Below, in pieces: positions 14,201 through 25,446 of a stretch of DNA of 64,000 nt (positions are counted from its first letter, which is position 1; each line of letters starts with the position of its first letter). The position numbers and the translations under genes were made by a program. The notes under the pieces were generated by a model, which saw nothing but the letters and a program-made list of their open reading frames with translations, did no database searches and had not been told where the DNA came from. The stretch is taken from positions 73,297,934-73,361,933 of the forward strand of contig NC_135374.1 of NCBI RefSeq assembly GCF_049243985.1. Reading direction: 5' to 3'. The DNA is from Paroedura picta (Eukaryota; Chordata; Lepidosauria; Squamata; Gekkonidae).

Positions 14201-17200
14201 GTTTTTTTTTTTTGGTATATTTTTGTATTTTTCTGCAAAGTTGAGCTTGCAGCTGTTTTAAAATCCACAGTCTCAGGCTATTGTTCCATTTTAGATAAAA
14301 TGACAGGCTATATGGGCAATGTTAATTTTTCATAGATTTTACTCTGAAGTACTACATTCTTATCCGTGTTTCAGTTCTGTATTATTTATAAACATATATG
14401 GTATAATGTTTATGAGCTTAAACATTCAGTTGATATGCAACAAGAATAATGCTTCAGTCACATATGCTACTATTGGGGTTCAGAGAGTTTAATTTAAAAT
14501 ATTACGTCTGAAAAGTTCCATACTTAATGTGCTAGAACCAGGAAACAATATTACATTGAGTGTATCCTAAGAACAAAACACTTTGAAATCCTAAAACATT
14601 AATTGCAAGTGCAGCACAATATGTTTTCAAGTTAGTAGATGACAATCTAAGTTAATGATTAATATCAGTTCCTATTTGCCATTTTTTCAAAAGAAGCATT
14701 TAGATTCTGCTTTTAGATTTATTTATTGTTTTGCTTTGAATATGGAGCATGTCTTCATTTTTCTTTTAAAGAAATTGTGTGCTACCTGCAGCATCTTTCC
14801 TATTAATTTTTATTTATCCTTTTATTTAAGGCTGTGTTTCTTGATTTTTGAGAGCTGTTTTTATTGCTTCTAGCACTGATAAATATCTTTTAAAAACTAG
14901 ATTAAATATATTAGGATCCTTGTTTACACAGTAATACTGAGATATTTAAAATGGTATTGCTAACCTCATTGAAGAGAGGGGTCAGGTCTGGTTAGAAGGA
15001 AAAAACAAAATGATGTTTTCTTCATTGGGTCCAAATTTGTGCTTGTATTTTCTGTGGTTTTTCATTAGGCATGAACCAGCTCACACAATTCCTACCCAGA
15101 GAGCTACTAGCCTATCCTTATCCATGGATCCTCTATATATTTATGAAACAGCCTGGTTGGGGTGGAACATGTCCAAGTTAGAATAGGGCCAATCAGGCTC
15201 AGCCAGCAACGCTGGCTGCACCCTGATTGGCCCTGCCCCTACAGCTCCTGCCCTCTCAGATGCACCAGAGACAGAGAGAGACATACAGAGCCCTGCCAGA
15301 CCGAACACGAGCCCTCATTCTCTCCTATCACTCCTGCTGTGAGGGAGGCAGAGAGAGACACAGGAAGAGCTGCTCCAAGCTGCTCACCAGCCCTGCTTCC
15401 CTCCTAAGCAGGGCCCCTAATTACCTGCTATGGCTCTTGCTGCCACGGAGAGAGAGCCGCCCCTGCTGTGACGGAGGGAGAGAGACAGAGAGCTGCCGCA
15501 AACTGCACACCAGCCCTGCTTTCCTCCTAAGAACGAGCCCTAATTACCTGCTATGCCTCCTTCTGCGAGGCACACACAACAAGAGGAAGACAGACAGACA
15601 GTCAAAGAGAGCTGCACCTCCCAGTGTCCCTAGGGTCCTAGTGCCCATTGTATTCCTGGTTGCAATGGCCTTTTTTGCTAGTGTTACACATATGGGGAGA
15701 GGTCAGAAATTGACAAAGGAAAAGTGATCCTGTGGAAAAAAATAAGGATTTGATTTCCATAGAATAGAAAGTGACAAATTCTGAAGGGTGAAATGATTTT
15801 AGTAATGGACAGAGTTCCTTAGCAGGGGCAGTATAAATTTAGACTGAAGGAAGGCCACCAAAGAAGTTGCAATAGACCTATACCGTACTTGATAAATGAT
15901 GAGTAAATATTTTTTGAAAAAAATATTTACTCATCATATTTTTGAAAAAATATTTACCTTTAATTAGTCCTTTCTCATAGGAACTCAAGGTGGATTATAC
16001 TTAGTCAATAAAATGGGACATTCAGTACCTAATGCATTAGAAGATAAGAAGTCTGGAACCACTAAAGAGAACAGGAGCATAGCTTAAGTATGAACACGAC
16101 ATAATAAATGATACAGAAATTACATAATAGGATCCTACTTACAATATACAGCAGACTAGACCACAAGCCCTAGTCATTTATCCATGTAAGTTTATGAACC
16201 ATTTTGTAATGCACAGAAAACCTCTCTTGGATGCTTCAGTTTTACATAGCTTGGGGATGGCCAGCAGGGTGGGAGTTTTCCTGACCTCCCTGGGCAAGCC
16301 ATGCCACAAGGCAGGAGCCACAGTAGAGAAGGAACGTATATCAGAAAACTGTTGGCTCATTTGCAAAAATGCAGGCTAGCACCTACAAAAGCAACTGTTG
16401 ATGTGAGTAAAGTTGCCATGGTGGATCATAGGAAGAGAGGCAGTCCCACAAATAACAGGGGCCAAGACCATGAAAGATTTTATACATGATAGACAAAACC
16501 TTAAACTGAGTTCAGTAACAAATTGGAACTAATAGTGCATCTGCGGAATGTGAGTAATGTGCATGGTCTGTCTAGCTCCCGCTAATAGTCAAGCTGTTGC
16601 ATTCTGGACCAGTTGGCACTTCCAAGTTGATTTTGAGGGGAGATCAAGTACGTTACAGTAGTTTAGTCTCAATGTTACTGAGGTAACCAGGTCTCTCATA
16701 TGATATCAAAGTATGGAGCCATCTTACATATTAGGTTGAGTTGATTTTTTTTGCAGCTGCATTAACTTCTTCAGTAATACAGTTGGATATAGGAGTACCC
16801 CAACTCTTAACAGTCAGCAATGGTCAGCTGAACTCCATCAAAAATAGGAGAACTTTATCCTTCAAGGCCTCTGACTTCTCAACCATCATTACCTCTGTAT
16901 TTTCAGAGTTAAGTTTCTATTTGTTGACTTGTAGCCAGTTTTATCTACATTCAGTTGGAGGTCAAAATAAGTGGCTTGGTTTCTAGGATTCAACTTGAGA
17001 TAACAGGATTTTTTTTGAAGAACTTTAAACACTCAAAAGCCATAAATAAATAACAGTATTAAAAGTTAGTTCTCATGAAAGCATGTTTTTAGAATATGAA
17101 AGGCAGTTGTTTGCTATGTTGACTTTTTTTCTGTCTTACCTTATTTCTGAATGGCTTGCCATTCATTGATATTGATGCTTGTAACTATTTGGTATATTTC

Positions 17201-19097
17201 TTGATGAATGCTAACAAAGCCCAATTTGCAACAATTCAAAAATAAAAATATATAGTTGCTACTGACTGTGAAATTAACTTTCAAATTTCTGGTTTTGAAG
17301 GTAACTGGTTCTCAGCTGTATGACTGGAGTTTGCAAGCATACATAGCAATAGAATCTCTCTGGAAAGGAAGTTCTAAAAAGAAAAAATCTGCAAAAGTAT
17401 CTGACAAGGTATGACATTCCTGAGATTTATTGCCTGTCTCCCTCTGTTGAAGTTCTTGCTATTTTTTTCTTAGGCACTCTTTACAATACCTTTAGAGGAT
17501 GAAAGCAAAAAGCTGCTGAATAATAAGCTAAATAAGAGCTGGTTTGGTGTAGTGATTAGGAGTGCCGACTTCTAATCTGGTGAGTTGGGTTTGATTCTCT
17601 GTTCCTCCACAGGCAGCCAGTTGGGTGATCTTGGGCTCGCCACAGCACTGATAAAGCTGTTCTGACCGAGCAGCAATATCAGGGCTCACTCAGCCTCACC
17701 TACCTCACAGCCCTGCTCTGTTGTGGGGAGAGGAAAGGGAAGGCGACTGTAAGTTGATTTGAGATTCCTTCTGGTAGAGAAAAGCAGCCTATAAGCACCA
17801 ACTCTTCTAAAAAGGTCGAGAAAGGCTGCGTTAGATGAAGGATCCACCATTAGAAGAATAAAAATGTTGGCTGCAACCCAACAGTTAGCCTAATTTTCAT
17901 CTTTTTCTTTTCCAATTTAAAGAGCATAACACAGACAAACTTCAACATCAGGCCAAGAGGCAAATTTAGGGACTGAAGAAGAGATACAAATACTGTGGCA
18001 CCCAGTCCATAGTTCCACATTACTATATTTATCTAATATATCTGTGTCCCTGTAAGTTAAAAGGACAGACATTGCACTTTTTATCAAGAGGGGGAAAATA
18101 TAGACACAGGAGTCATCAGACATACCATCAGTTTTGTAACTGCATGGACATAAAAGCTCACACCTTGATTAAAACTTAATGGTTGGTCTTAATGGTGCCA
18201 TTGGATTTACATTTTGTTCGAGTTCTTCAGACCATCACAGCTACCCTCCTGAAAATAACTCTTGGCTGTGTATATTAATTCTGAATCAACCTAACTGAGG
18301 TTGTTTAAGGACATCCTTTAGGAAGCTGGAAATTATTGCTCATGTCGGTAAAGTCTACTCAGACATGTATTGCATGGCCTGAATCAGTTAATATCATCTG
18401 CCCTGAGTGAAATGAAAACGACCTTTTTACCAAGTGAAGCAGGTTGTATTGAAGAGTTTTCTGCAATAAATACAGAGGAGACAAAGCTAGAAAGAACTAT
18501 AAAGATCTCAAAATGTTTTTTGTTTTCCATAGTTTCCATAATTCTGTGCATCTAAGCCAAGTTAGCATTGATTCTTGGTAAAACTTTGAACCTGGGTATT
18601 GGATGTTCTGTAAATGCAGATATTTGCTAGCTACTTCTAGCTGAGTGGTTGTTAAAGAACCTTTTCAGCTAGTTCATAACTCTCAAAATAGCAGATAAGA
18701 GTGATCAGATGTGTTCTGGAAGTTGTGTGCACAACAGACAGTACCACAAATATCAGTTCTGTGACATAAACTTAAAATATAAATAATCCAGAATGATCTA
18801 ACAGAACTACATTTCCATTTCTGCCCCATTTTTTAAATCTTTGTTTTATTCAAGGGTGAGCCTTTGATCTATAAATGTTTAGGCAATATTTTTCTTAAAA
18901 TTTAAATGTATTACTGTTCTTAGCATGTCACTGAGAGTTATTATCTGATGCTCCAAATACATTTTCAGGATGAAAATATATAAGAGTTTCTCTAGGATGT
19001 TAACTAGATTTCTTATTTAACTAATCTTGTGTTATGTTTGAAGGGTGATGCAGACAGAGACAAGACAGTGAAAGTACAAAACGATTCTTCGGAATAA
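1746..19097 (+). CDS. APOO: MICOS complex subunit MIC26 (apolipoprotein O), 8 coding exons
   Basis: Coding exons: 1746-1754, 6996-7106, 7350-7469, 10530-10584, 12540-12635, 12872-12963, 17301-17408, 19044-19097. All junctions are AG/GT with agreeing phase; 645 nt give 214 aa (human about 198). The protein starts [19 protein letters not shown], then [16 protein letters not shown], then [17 protein letters not shown] and [19 protein letters not shown], which line up with human APOO throughout. Two hydrophobic segments (about aa 112-129 and 138-155) are the glycine-rich membrane hairpin of the ApoO/MIC26-MIC27 family; the C-terminus is Lys-rich. Family knowledge: it sits in the inner mitochondrial membrane, binds cardiolipin with MIC27 and MIC10, and shapes crista junctions. 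The start codon lies in a CpG island and exon 1 codes only MFK, as in mammals. The paralogue APOOL is less likely because the residues and the neighbouring genes both match APOO. Confidence 0.95.
2461..4640 (-). mobile_element. RTE-BovB LINE, 5' truncated, APOO intron 1
   Basis: Inserted antisense to APOO. Minus-strand frames give, in order, a piece of the endonuclease-RT linker ([39 protein letters not shown]), [20 protein letters not shown], then 353 uninterrupted codons (3666-2605) of reverse transcriptase with [26 protein letters not shown] and the catalytic [13 protein letters not shown], and finally [17 protein letters not shown] from the extreme C-terminus. The 3' end is an (AAC)n-like tail at 2461-2475. 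About 2.2 kb of a roughly 3.2-kb element remain; the endonuclease is mostly missing. The long open stretch suggests moderate youth. BovB is known for horizontal transfer among squamates and ruminants. Confidence 0.9.
5900..6960 (+). mobile_element. L2-like LINE fragment, APOO intron 1
   Basis: Plus-strand translation from about 5920: [59 protein letters not shown] and [18 protein letters not shown]. These are reverse-transcriptase blocks of the L2/CR1 group. After about 6370 the frame is lost, but [15 protein letters not shown]-like sequence at about 6425-6470 and an ATAATAATA tail at 6940-6960 mark the 3' end. It is 5' truncated and decayed, and ends 35 bp before APOO exon 2. Confidence 0.75.
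8632..8772. repeat. Short dispersed repeat ('gagtcctctagcac...agagtaaaagctcccttcatcag')
   Basis: Resembles the widespread amniote repeat carrying 'caccttagagaccaaca' and 'aagctcccttcatcag' blocks. Related blocks are seen at 52935-52985, 56531-56727 and 59511-59590. Class not established. Confidence 0.4.
9551..9835 (-). repeat. tRNA-derived SINE with BovB-like tail
   Basis: Read on the minus strand it starts with a tRNA-like head: box A-like TGGCGCAGAGTGG and box B-like GGTTGAGAGTTCAATCCC. The body follows, and then a 3' tail containing GGGTCAGACATGACT. That tail resembles the BovB 3' end in this window (GGGTCGGACACGACTT), which suggests the SINE uses BovB machinery. Located in APOO intron 3. 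Confidence 0.75.
10700..12016 (-). mobile_element. L1 LINE ORF2 fragment (3' part), APOO intron 4
   Basis: Minus-strand frames read [34 protein letters not shown] and, further upstream, [20 protein letters not shown]. These fit the C-terminal part of L1 ORF2 ('YKI..RWY.TP..L......CWKC....G.F.H'). The frames are broken in several places, so it is an old copy. It continues at 12177-12480 after an intervening unrelated segment. Confidence 0.65.
12017..12176. repeat. GC-rich insertion within the L1 copy
   Basis: About 160 bp of GC-rich DNA beginning at ACTAGCTTCAAAGCCCG, with CCTAAGAACGGGCCTTG, separates two stretches that both read as L1 ORF2. CCTAAGAACGAGCCC, nearly the same motif, occurs in the 15.4-15.6 kb repeat. 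Probably a non-autonomous element; class unknown and no clear target duplication seen. Confidence 0.4.
12177..12480 (-). mobile_element. L1 LINE ORF2 fragment (RT region), APOO intron 4
   Basis: Minus-strand reading gives [13 protein letters not shown] and [13 protein letters not shown], which correspond to the 'ETI..LL..I..FG..SGYKIN..KSE' block after the L1 reverse-transcriptase palm. It lies upstream (5') of the 10700-12016 piece in element orientation, as expected for one interrupted copy. Confidence 0.5.
13186..13545. repeat. GC-rich unassigned repeat, APOO intron 6
   Basis: Abrupt GC-rich block in an AT-rich intron, with a CAGTTGGCCCTCAG/CCAATTGGCC motif and no recognisable coding content. 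Several overlapping open frames on both strands simply reflect the composition. It abuts a SINE fragment at 13548. Confidence 0.4.
13548..13650 (-). repeat. SINE head fragment (Sauria-type)
   Basis: On the minus strand: CCAGCATGGTGTAGTGGTTA (box A region), then GGGTTTGATTTCC (box B region) and CAGCCAGTTGGG. It is the 5' third of the SINE seen full length at 17535 and 27702. Confidence 0.65.
15180..15640. repeat. Hairpin-bearing repeat with internal tandem duplication, APOO intron 6
   Basis: Starts with a strong hairpin at 15186-15233 (GGGCCAATCAGG ... CCTGATTGGCCC, with an inner AGCCAGC/GCTGGCT stem). Then two imperfect copies of a unit of about 125 bp (about 15333-15455 and 15463-15580), each opening with CTGCTGTGA and ending CTAATTACCTGCTATG. 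The 166-codon open frame over it is low-complexity. The hairpin recurs with altered stems at 36666-36717. Confidence 0.55.
15960..16990 (-). mobile_element. Old L2-like LINE 3' fragment, APOO intron 6
   Basis: Minus-strand codons 16366-16178 read [20 protein letters not shown] and then [15 protein letters not shown], matching the C-terminal 'RSFSVAAPxLWNxLPxEVR...LLAFKKALKT' of L2-group LINEs. The 3' end has CTGAGTTCCTATGAGAAAG-like sequence, and the flanks decay into untranslatable repeat. Confidence 0.55.
17535..17810 (+). repeat. Sauria-type SINE, full length, APOO intron 7
   Basis: tRNA-like head (GTTTGGTGTAGTGATTAGGAG box A; GGGTTTGATTCTC box B), a body with GACCGAGCAGCAATATCAGG, and the 3' tail GTAGAGAAAAGCAGCC ... 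ACCAACTCTTCT. Same family as 27702, 50867 and several fragments. It lies 127 bp past APOO exon 7. Confidence 0.85.
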
Positions 19098-19105
19098 AGA
19101 ATAAA
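19093..19105 (+). terminator. Candidate APOO polyadenylation signals overlapping the stop codon
   Basis: Two AATAAA hexamers at 19093-19098 and 19100-19105. The first contains the TAA stop (19095-19097). Using either would leave almost no 3' UTR. Splice-donor-like GTAGGA and GTAAGT sequences follow at about 19130-19141, so transcription may instead run on into a spliced or longer 3' UTR. Which is real cannot be decided here. Confidence 0.35.
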
Positions 19106-19261
19106 ACATAATTTGCTTCTCAGAAAGGTAGGACGGTAAGTGTCCCATTACTTTCATAACAAAAAATTACACTTGTACAGTGTAGCAATGTCTTTAAAAA
19201 TGTTGTTTAATAGGGAACATAGGAGGCAGAGAACAGACCAAGTTTTTCTTTATTTAACACT

Positions 19262-20720
19262 AATTTAATAATACCATGCCACTACTTCCATCCTTGCATA
19301 GAAGCAGCTGTTGCCAAAAATGTAGCCACAGCCCAAGTAATACCAGGATCAGTATCAATGAGCAGGAAAGGCATGGAAACCAGGAGAAATTTGGAGACTA
19401 TCGCCAGTTGTATCCACAGATCTCTGAAAGGGGCAAACAGTACACAAGGAAATATGGGATAAACTACTCATTTGCTCCCCACAGGCATCTGAGTAGGGTA
19501 CTCCCTGGAAGCTACCACCAAAGCCAGGAGAAAACCCCTGCAGTATTTGGGGACAGTCAGTGGATAAAGATAGGATGGAATGGTAAGGGGGGCACATATA
19601 TATACAATCCCTGCCAAGAGCCTCCTGATATCTAAGAATAGTCTAGCAGCCAATGAGCCAATAGACAGGAGGGAAAATTGGGTTTAGATTGGGCCAGCAA
19701 TATGAAACATAAATATTTGACCATCAGAGAGAGGAAGTTGTTAATATGTTCAGAAAAAAAACCACTTCAAATAAATTTGAAAAGCCAGGTTTTAAGCTTG
19801 GCATTCTACTGATTCTGAGTCCAGTTCTAACAAGAGAACCACAGAGGCAACACAACGAGGAATTCCATTGGTTTTCTGTAGAAAATTTTCTGAAAGAAAA
19901 CTCTAAAGATTGGCCAGTAAGTCCGAATGTATAAAATCTGAGACGGCACGTTAGTCCTAAAGACTTGAATGGCTGCAGAAACATACTGACCCCAGCAGAA
20001 GGGGAGAAAGGCAGGAAACAGCTGTCAAGGAGATGGCCACTGGTAGGCCAGCACCACCCTTATGAATTTTCCATGACAGAATAGTTTGGAAAATAGATAG
20101 GTAGCAAAACTGCTCAGTTGGCTGATTATTCAACTTCCAAGATAAGTAAAAAAGATCTTGAAAAGACCATAACTCCAGATTTCTCACAGTTTCTCACCAA
20201 GTCTTTTGTGTTGCAACAATTGTGAAATTCCTCTAGCAATCTATGTAGACCCCACCAGTGATCTAGATAGGACAGCATCATCTGCCTAGCTGGATCAGGA
20301 CATGAGAATTTACTTCTGCTGGGATCCCTGAAAGATCATATAGGGAAGGTGTCCAACAAATCTGCTGGCAAGAAATCTGGCCCAGTAGCCTTGCCAGCCC
20401 TGAGACAGTAAATTCATACTCTCACTGTTGCTCTATTACTGGAGGCCGAATAGTCAAAGAGCCAAGTGGGATCAAGAATGATAGTAAAAAGGGGAAGGAC
20501 TTGCTGGCGACTGAAACATCAAGAAGGGCAAGCCTGCCAGAGATCTGTTGGAATAGGGGCAAAGGAATTGGGAACCAAAGCCCACAAACCCCTAGCATCT
20601 TGGTTACATGGCACTAATATAAGCTGGTACCACTGGTGCTGGGATTTCCTAGAGAAAATAAAGGTCATATGGGATCTTTTTTGTCACAAGCGATCTGCAG
20701 TGCTGCCACTGAATTAGCCC
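19262..20720. repeat. Unassigned repeat-like block downstream of APOO
   Basis: Composition differs from the flanks, with scattered 60-119-codon open frames on both strands, none matching a family I know. On the minus strand, sequence near 19780-19800 reads LKPGFSNLF, vaguely like the C-terminus of an L2-group LINE. It may be one or more decayed retroelements. Confidence 0.3.
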
Positions 20721-23324
20721 ACTGAAAATAATAGTAATGAGAAGTCTGCACCTCTCTTTACTTGCTTGCATTCATTGTCAAACCATCCCATGTGAACAGA
20801 TCAAGATGACTCATTCAGGGCTAAGAAGGTTTTGTGAACAGTGTGTCTTTTGGGGCTTTTTTATTATGACATTTACTTTACAGTAAGTGTTGTCAAATCT
20901 CTCAAGTCTTGACTATCAGATTATTTTGATATGGATGAGATTTAGCAGGTACATAGGACTCTCAAGGGGAGAGGCCACAGCTCAGGTGCAGTACCTGGCT
21001 TCTCTAAAGAAACTCCAGAAGCAGATAAATACTGGAGATCAACTGCTAGTCAGGGCAGATCCTAGACTAATGGTCTGAGTATATATGACAGCGTTATATA
21101 TGTGGATGAACACATACATGTGTGTTTTCTGTAAGCCAACTATATAAAAGGTTAGCTCAAAGTAAATTTGGCTTAATTCTTGTTTGCTTTCCTCCATAAT
21201 GCTCTGTTAAATCTTTGCAAAGGTATAGCTTCTTAAGTAGGAACATAATATAGAAATCAAGCTAGCAGCTTCTTATTGGAACACTCCAGTTTTCACAGTT
21301 GCCATGGGTATGTAACTCAGTGCTAGAGCACAGGCTTTGTATGTAGAAGCATGAAAACAAGGGACAGGAGTAACAAAAACAATGTGGAACAATGAGTGAA
21401 AATTTTCCCCATTGTGAATTTGTTTATACAAAACAAATATTTTAATTCATCTAGATCATTTTCAACTAACCAGGATATACTGGGAAACACAATAAATTAT
21501 TGTAACTATAATGTTGCCATATGCAGGAAAAAATTGTTTGCATTACTACAGATTACTAAATGTGCTTACTACTTTTTGTCATATTCACGCTTAAAGTATT
21601 CAAGCAAAATCTAACTTGGTGGCAGCTTTAGTGATAGTTTTGATAGTAGTCAGTCTAACTGTGATCCTCCTTTTGGATATAGATGGGTGGTCTACGAAAG
21701 ATCAACAGTCTTCTGAAACGGAAGCTCTCCACTGAATCTGTGTTGAATATGAGTGCAGTTTGCATATTTTTTGCCTTAGGAAAAACTGTCCTTGCAATCT
21801 GTCTCTGAGAGCTTGAGTGTGAAAGGACACAGCCTTGCCTTCTGCCAGCTTTTGACTTCGGGTCAGAGTTCTGCAAGATTTCTCATAGGTTAATTCAGGA
21901 GATGGGCATGATTCCACAACCATGAACCCCAAATGCAAAAAGGGAAGTTCCATTGGATTCAGTGGGACTTTGATTCTAAGTAAATGTTTGGGATTGGTCT
22001 GCTAATTGTCTCAACACTCTTGAATCTTTTGTTACTATTAATGGACTTAATTAAATGAAAGATGAAAAAAATGGTTTGCCTGTAAATTCTTATGTCTGGA
22101 CATGTTAATCAGTATCTTAATATTATGTTGACAAAAGGGAATGAATTGCATTCTTAGAAAGAATCTAACAAAGCTTTTTTGTGTTACTGGGGTGAGTGAG
22201 CTTAACATCTTTGCACTGTAGTAACGTCTAGCAGTTGGCTAGCGAAGTTGACAAAAGGGACACAAAGACAATGGCCTTGTCTGAGCCTTCCTTCCCCCCT
22301 CTCCCCTTTAATGAAACACTTCTGGATGATGGAGGTCAGTGGGAAGTATATAATGAAGCATCTGTGCACTCCTCTCCATAGATGGATGGGAACAGAAATG
22401 CCTGGGCTTTTTTCTGTAGGTCTTTTTCCTTGCTTGAATGCACAGCTCAGTAAGGATCAGAATGCTGCACTGGTGGGAACTAACCATAGCATAGCTAATG
22501 ATTTATTCGCTGCCAGCCAGAGAAAAGAGCCACAGAACAAAGGAGACACAAACATTTTGTGTAGGATGGCCCACAACACACAAATCATTCATTACTCACA
22601 GCCATTTACATCCATAATTTCCGGGGTGAGATGCAGAAGGGTAACATAGTGGCAGTATCTCTGTTTTTGTCTCAATTTTGAAAATAAATTTCAAACATGA
22701 AAGTGCAGAAGTTCATCCAACAATGTTTCTGTACATTCTAAAAATACTAGGCAGTCGAAATAGGAAAACTTTTGGTCATATTGGCAGTTTTTATGTGCTT
22801 TGCACTTCAGATATTTGTGCAGTATTTTATATGATTATGCCAGGGTAATTCTAAGGTATTGTAACTCTTGATCTCCTTAATAACAGCACTTGTATGCTAT
22901 CCGTATAGATTTCTGTATATTCTTTTTGCTTGTGTGGAACTTCATGCTATAGTATGCTACTGCTGGCTTTGGGTTTTTTTTACTGCTTTCTCTGCTTTCA
23001 CACACATTGAAAGCATCAAAACAGTCCTTCCTGTTTTCATACATGACACATGCAACACTTCTGTAATCATTTCTTTCCCAAAACAAACATTCACAGTTAA
23101 ATACAAGGTTGTTTTTGGTTTGTTTTGCCTTTGCCTTCTCCACAAGATGAACATTAGAAAAGCTTTTTTTAAAAAAAATCTCTAAACCCAGGAAATGTTG
23201 GATAGAGCCAAAGTGCTTTGAAGCTGGAACATTCTTAGATTAGGAAATTCTGTCCTGGGGATGTAGTGGAGTTGCTCTTAAGCCTTCATCTATATTATAC
23301 TCGGCTGCTTATAGCCGTGTCTAA

Positions 23325-23612
23325 CCAGATGATTTCTGGTTGATGGCAGAAGTAGCAACCCTTGTGGTAGTAGTGCAAAAGTGTGGAGAACCGGGTTTGT
23401 TTCCCCACTCCCCCACATGATGGGTGTTTTGGGCTAGTCACAGTTCTCTTAGGGCTGTTCTCACAGCAGTTCTGTTAGAGCATTCTCAGCTGCATCTACC
23501 TCACAGGGTGTCTGTTATGGGGAGAGGAAGGGAAATGTGTTTGTAAATTGCTTTGGGATTCCTTCAGGTAGTGAAAAGCAGGGTAAAAAGCAACAGCTCT
23601 TATTTGAATCCT
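23325..23612 (+). repeat. Degenerate Sauria-type SINE
   Basis: Recognisable but diverged: TTGTGGTAGTAGTGCAAAAG head, CCCCCACATGATGGGTG, CTACCTCACAGGGTGTCTGT, GGGGAGAGGAAGGGAAATG and the tail CAGGTAGTGAAAAGCAGGG. Clearly older than the 27702 copy. Confidence 0.7.
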
Positions 23613-24427
23613 GTGCATCTGGTGTACTGTCTCAAGGTTAATACTTGACTTGGTTTCCCCTGTGTGTGCCTATCTTTGTTCTTCAGTCATCCTGTTCTGA
23701 ACCCAAAATGTTAGTAACTTTTAATTTACTCTTTTTGTACCTGACACCCTCCCTCACAGCACCGATTAATCTTTGCTTTATATGGTGTAACAAAGCCACA
23801 CTTTTAAAAATCAGTTGTGTTTCCAAAGCCTTGGAAATGAAAGTCCCCTGCTAATATTGTGGATAGCAACTAAAGCAGTAATAGAGGGGAAACACACATA
23901 TACCAGGTACTTTGTGTACTGGTTCCATACCATCAGTTTCCCACTGCTGGAAAGGGACACTGTGTTTGAATATGGCCTGTCTATTCAAGACCTGGAAATG
24001 CCTGCTGATAAAATAAAGTACAAGCAATGTGTAAGGTTCTAGCCTGAGTCTCCCTGTCATTGCTTTGATTCAAGCCTATGTAAAAACATATTGAAAACTA
24101 CCCTAAAATGTGTTAGCTCTGGCTATTACGGGCCATCCCAAACAACAGGCCTGCAAAATGGTTCTGCTCTGGCAATAAAGGAATTCAGTTGAAGGGATTA
24201 GCAGATGTGGGGGAGCCCAGAGAATTCTAGCTGCTGGAGATTGATAGAACCCTGAGTAGGCATGAACAGAGGAGAAAAGAAGCATCTGATAGTCTTCACC
24301 TGGTAGTTTGAGATAAAGCGTAGTTTGAGGCATAGTTGATTAAAGTCTGATTGGCCAGTTCTAACTGAAGGTGTGGAGAAAAATCATAAGTATCCTTTCC
24401 CCCCAGGTTTGCTTTCATCTTGTTGAT

Positions 24428-24645
24428 CATGGCTGGTATTTATATCCTGCCTTTCTTCCCAGTGGGGACCCAAGGCAGCTTATGTCATTCTTCTGTCACC
24501 CATTTTATCGTCACAATAACCCTGTGAGGTATGTTAGACTGAATATGTTATTGGCCCGAAGTAACTCAGCAAGTTTCCATGGGAGAGCAGGGATTTAGAT
24601 GGCTTTCCCAGATCCTACTCTGACCATACTGGTCATCTAAAAATC
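24428..24645 (-). repeat. Squamate tRNA-type SINE, 3'-conserved form
   Basis: Plus-strand text TTTATATCCTGCCTTTCTTC, AATAACCCTGTGAGGTATG and GAGCAGGGATTTAGATGGC matches the widespread squamate/sauropsid SINE that reads, on its own strand, 'gggttcgaacc ... cctcacagggttgttgtgaggataaaa ... aggcgggatataaa'. Diverged copy. Confidence 0.55.
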
Positions 24646-25446
24646 TAAATTAGTTATCTGTAAAGCAGAAATAAGTTATGAGTAAATATATTGGTCCATG
24701 TGAAATGAAGAATCCCAAACTAAGAAAAAAATTCCATGAAATAACTGTTGTTGGCACCAACCAAACTGACATAAAACGTGCAAACTTCTGAGCTCACAAA
24801 GCTCTTCTATCAGGCTAGATGATCAGAGTTTTAATTCTGTTTTTGAAAAAAAATTCAGTTTAAAATATGGGTACCCTTGGCTAACAATAAATAGAAGTTA
24901 TTTTGTACCTTGAAGTATAGGTTAAGAAGTTTTATTTCAGGATAAACTTGGGTGTAAGTATCTGAACTGTGGTCTGTAGACTATCTGAATGAGTGGGTTT
25001 TAATTTGTGAAAATTTACAATAGAATTTTTGAATACTTTTAAAGTGCCACAAAACTCCTATTTATATTTGTTGTAACAGACGAACATGGCTCTCCCTGTG
25101 AAACTCTTAGCTAACAGTTAGTTTCATCTCCTCATACAACAAAGCTGCAGAACCAGTATTTTCCTGCTTGCTTGTAGCACTGTGGTATATAACCTGCATG
25201 TTCTGTCTCATGCCATGAATAATACTTCCCTGGCAACATTTTGTTCTTTTATGGCTTGGGTGAATTGCACAACTTCAGTGACCTCAAGAGACTTCTTTTT
25301 GGATGTGACTTCGACTTATCAGCTTGTGGGTTAAAATGTTTTCTTAAGTCAGCTAATAACATGATGCACTTCAACCTTGTATCCTCCACCCTGCATGAGG
25401 CAACCATGTGAGCCACTTAGGAACTGGAGGTAGAAGTCCTGTAAAC

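Noticed and set aside
15227-15727. 166-codon plus-strand open frame in APOO intron 6
   Set aside because: Composed of the purine-rich tandem repeat; low complexity and no domain.
22248-22649. 133-codon plus-strand open frame in the APOO-SAT1 spacer
   Set aside because: No family match, no splice signals or conserved motifs, ordinary base composition. Not enough to call a gene.
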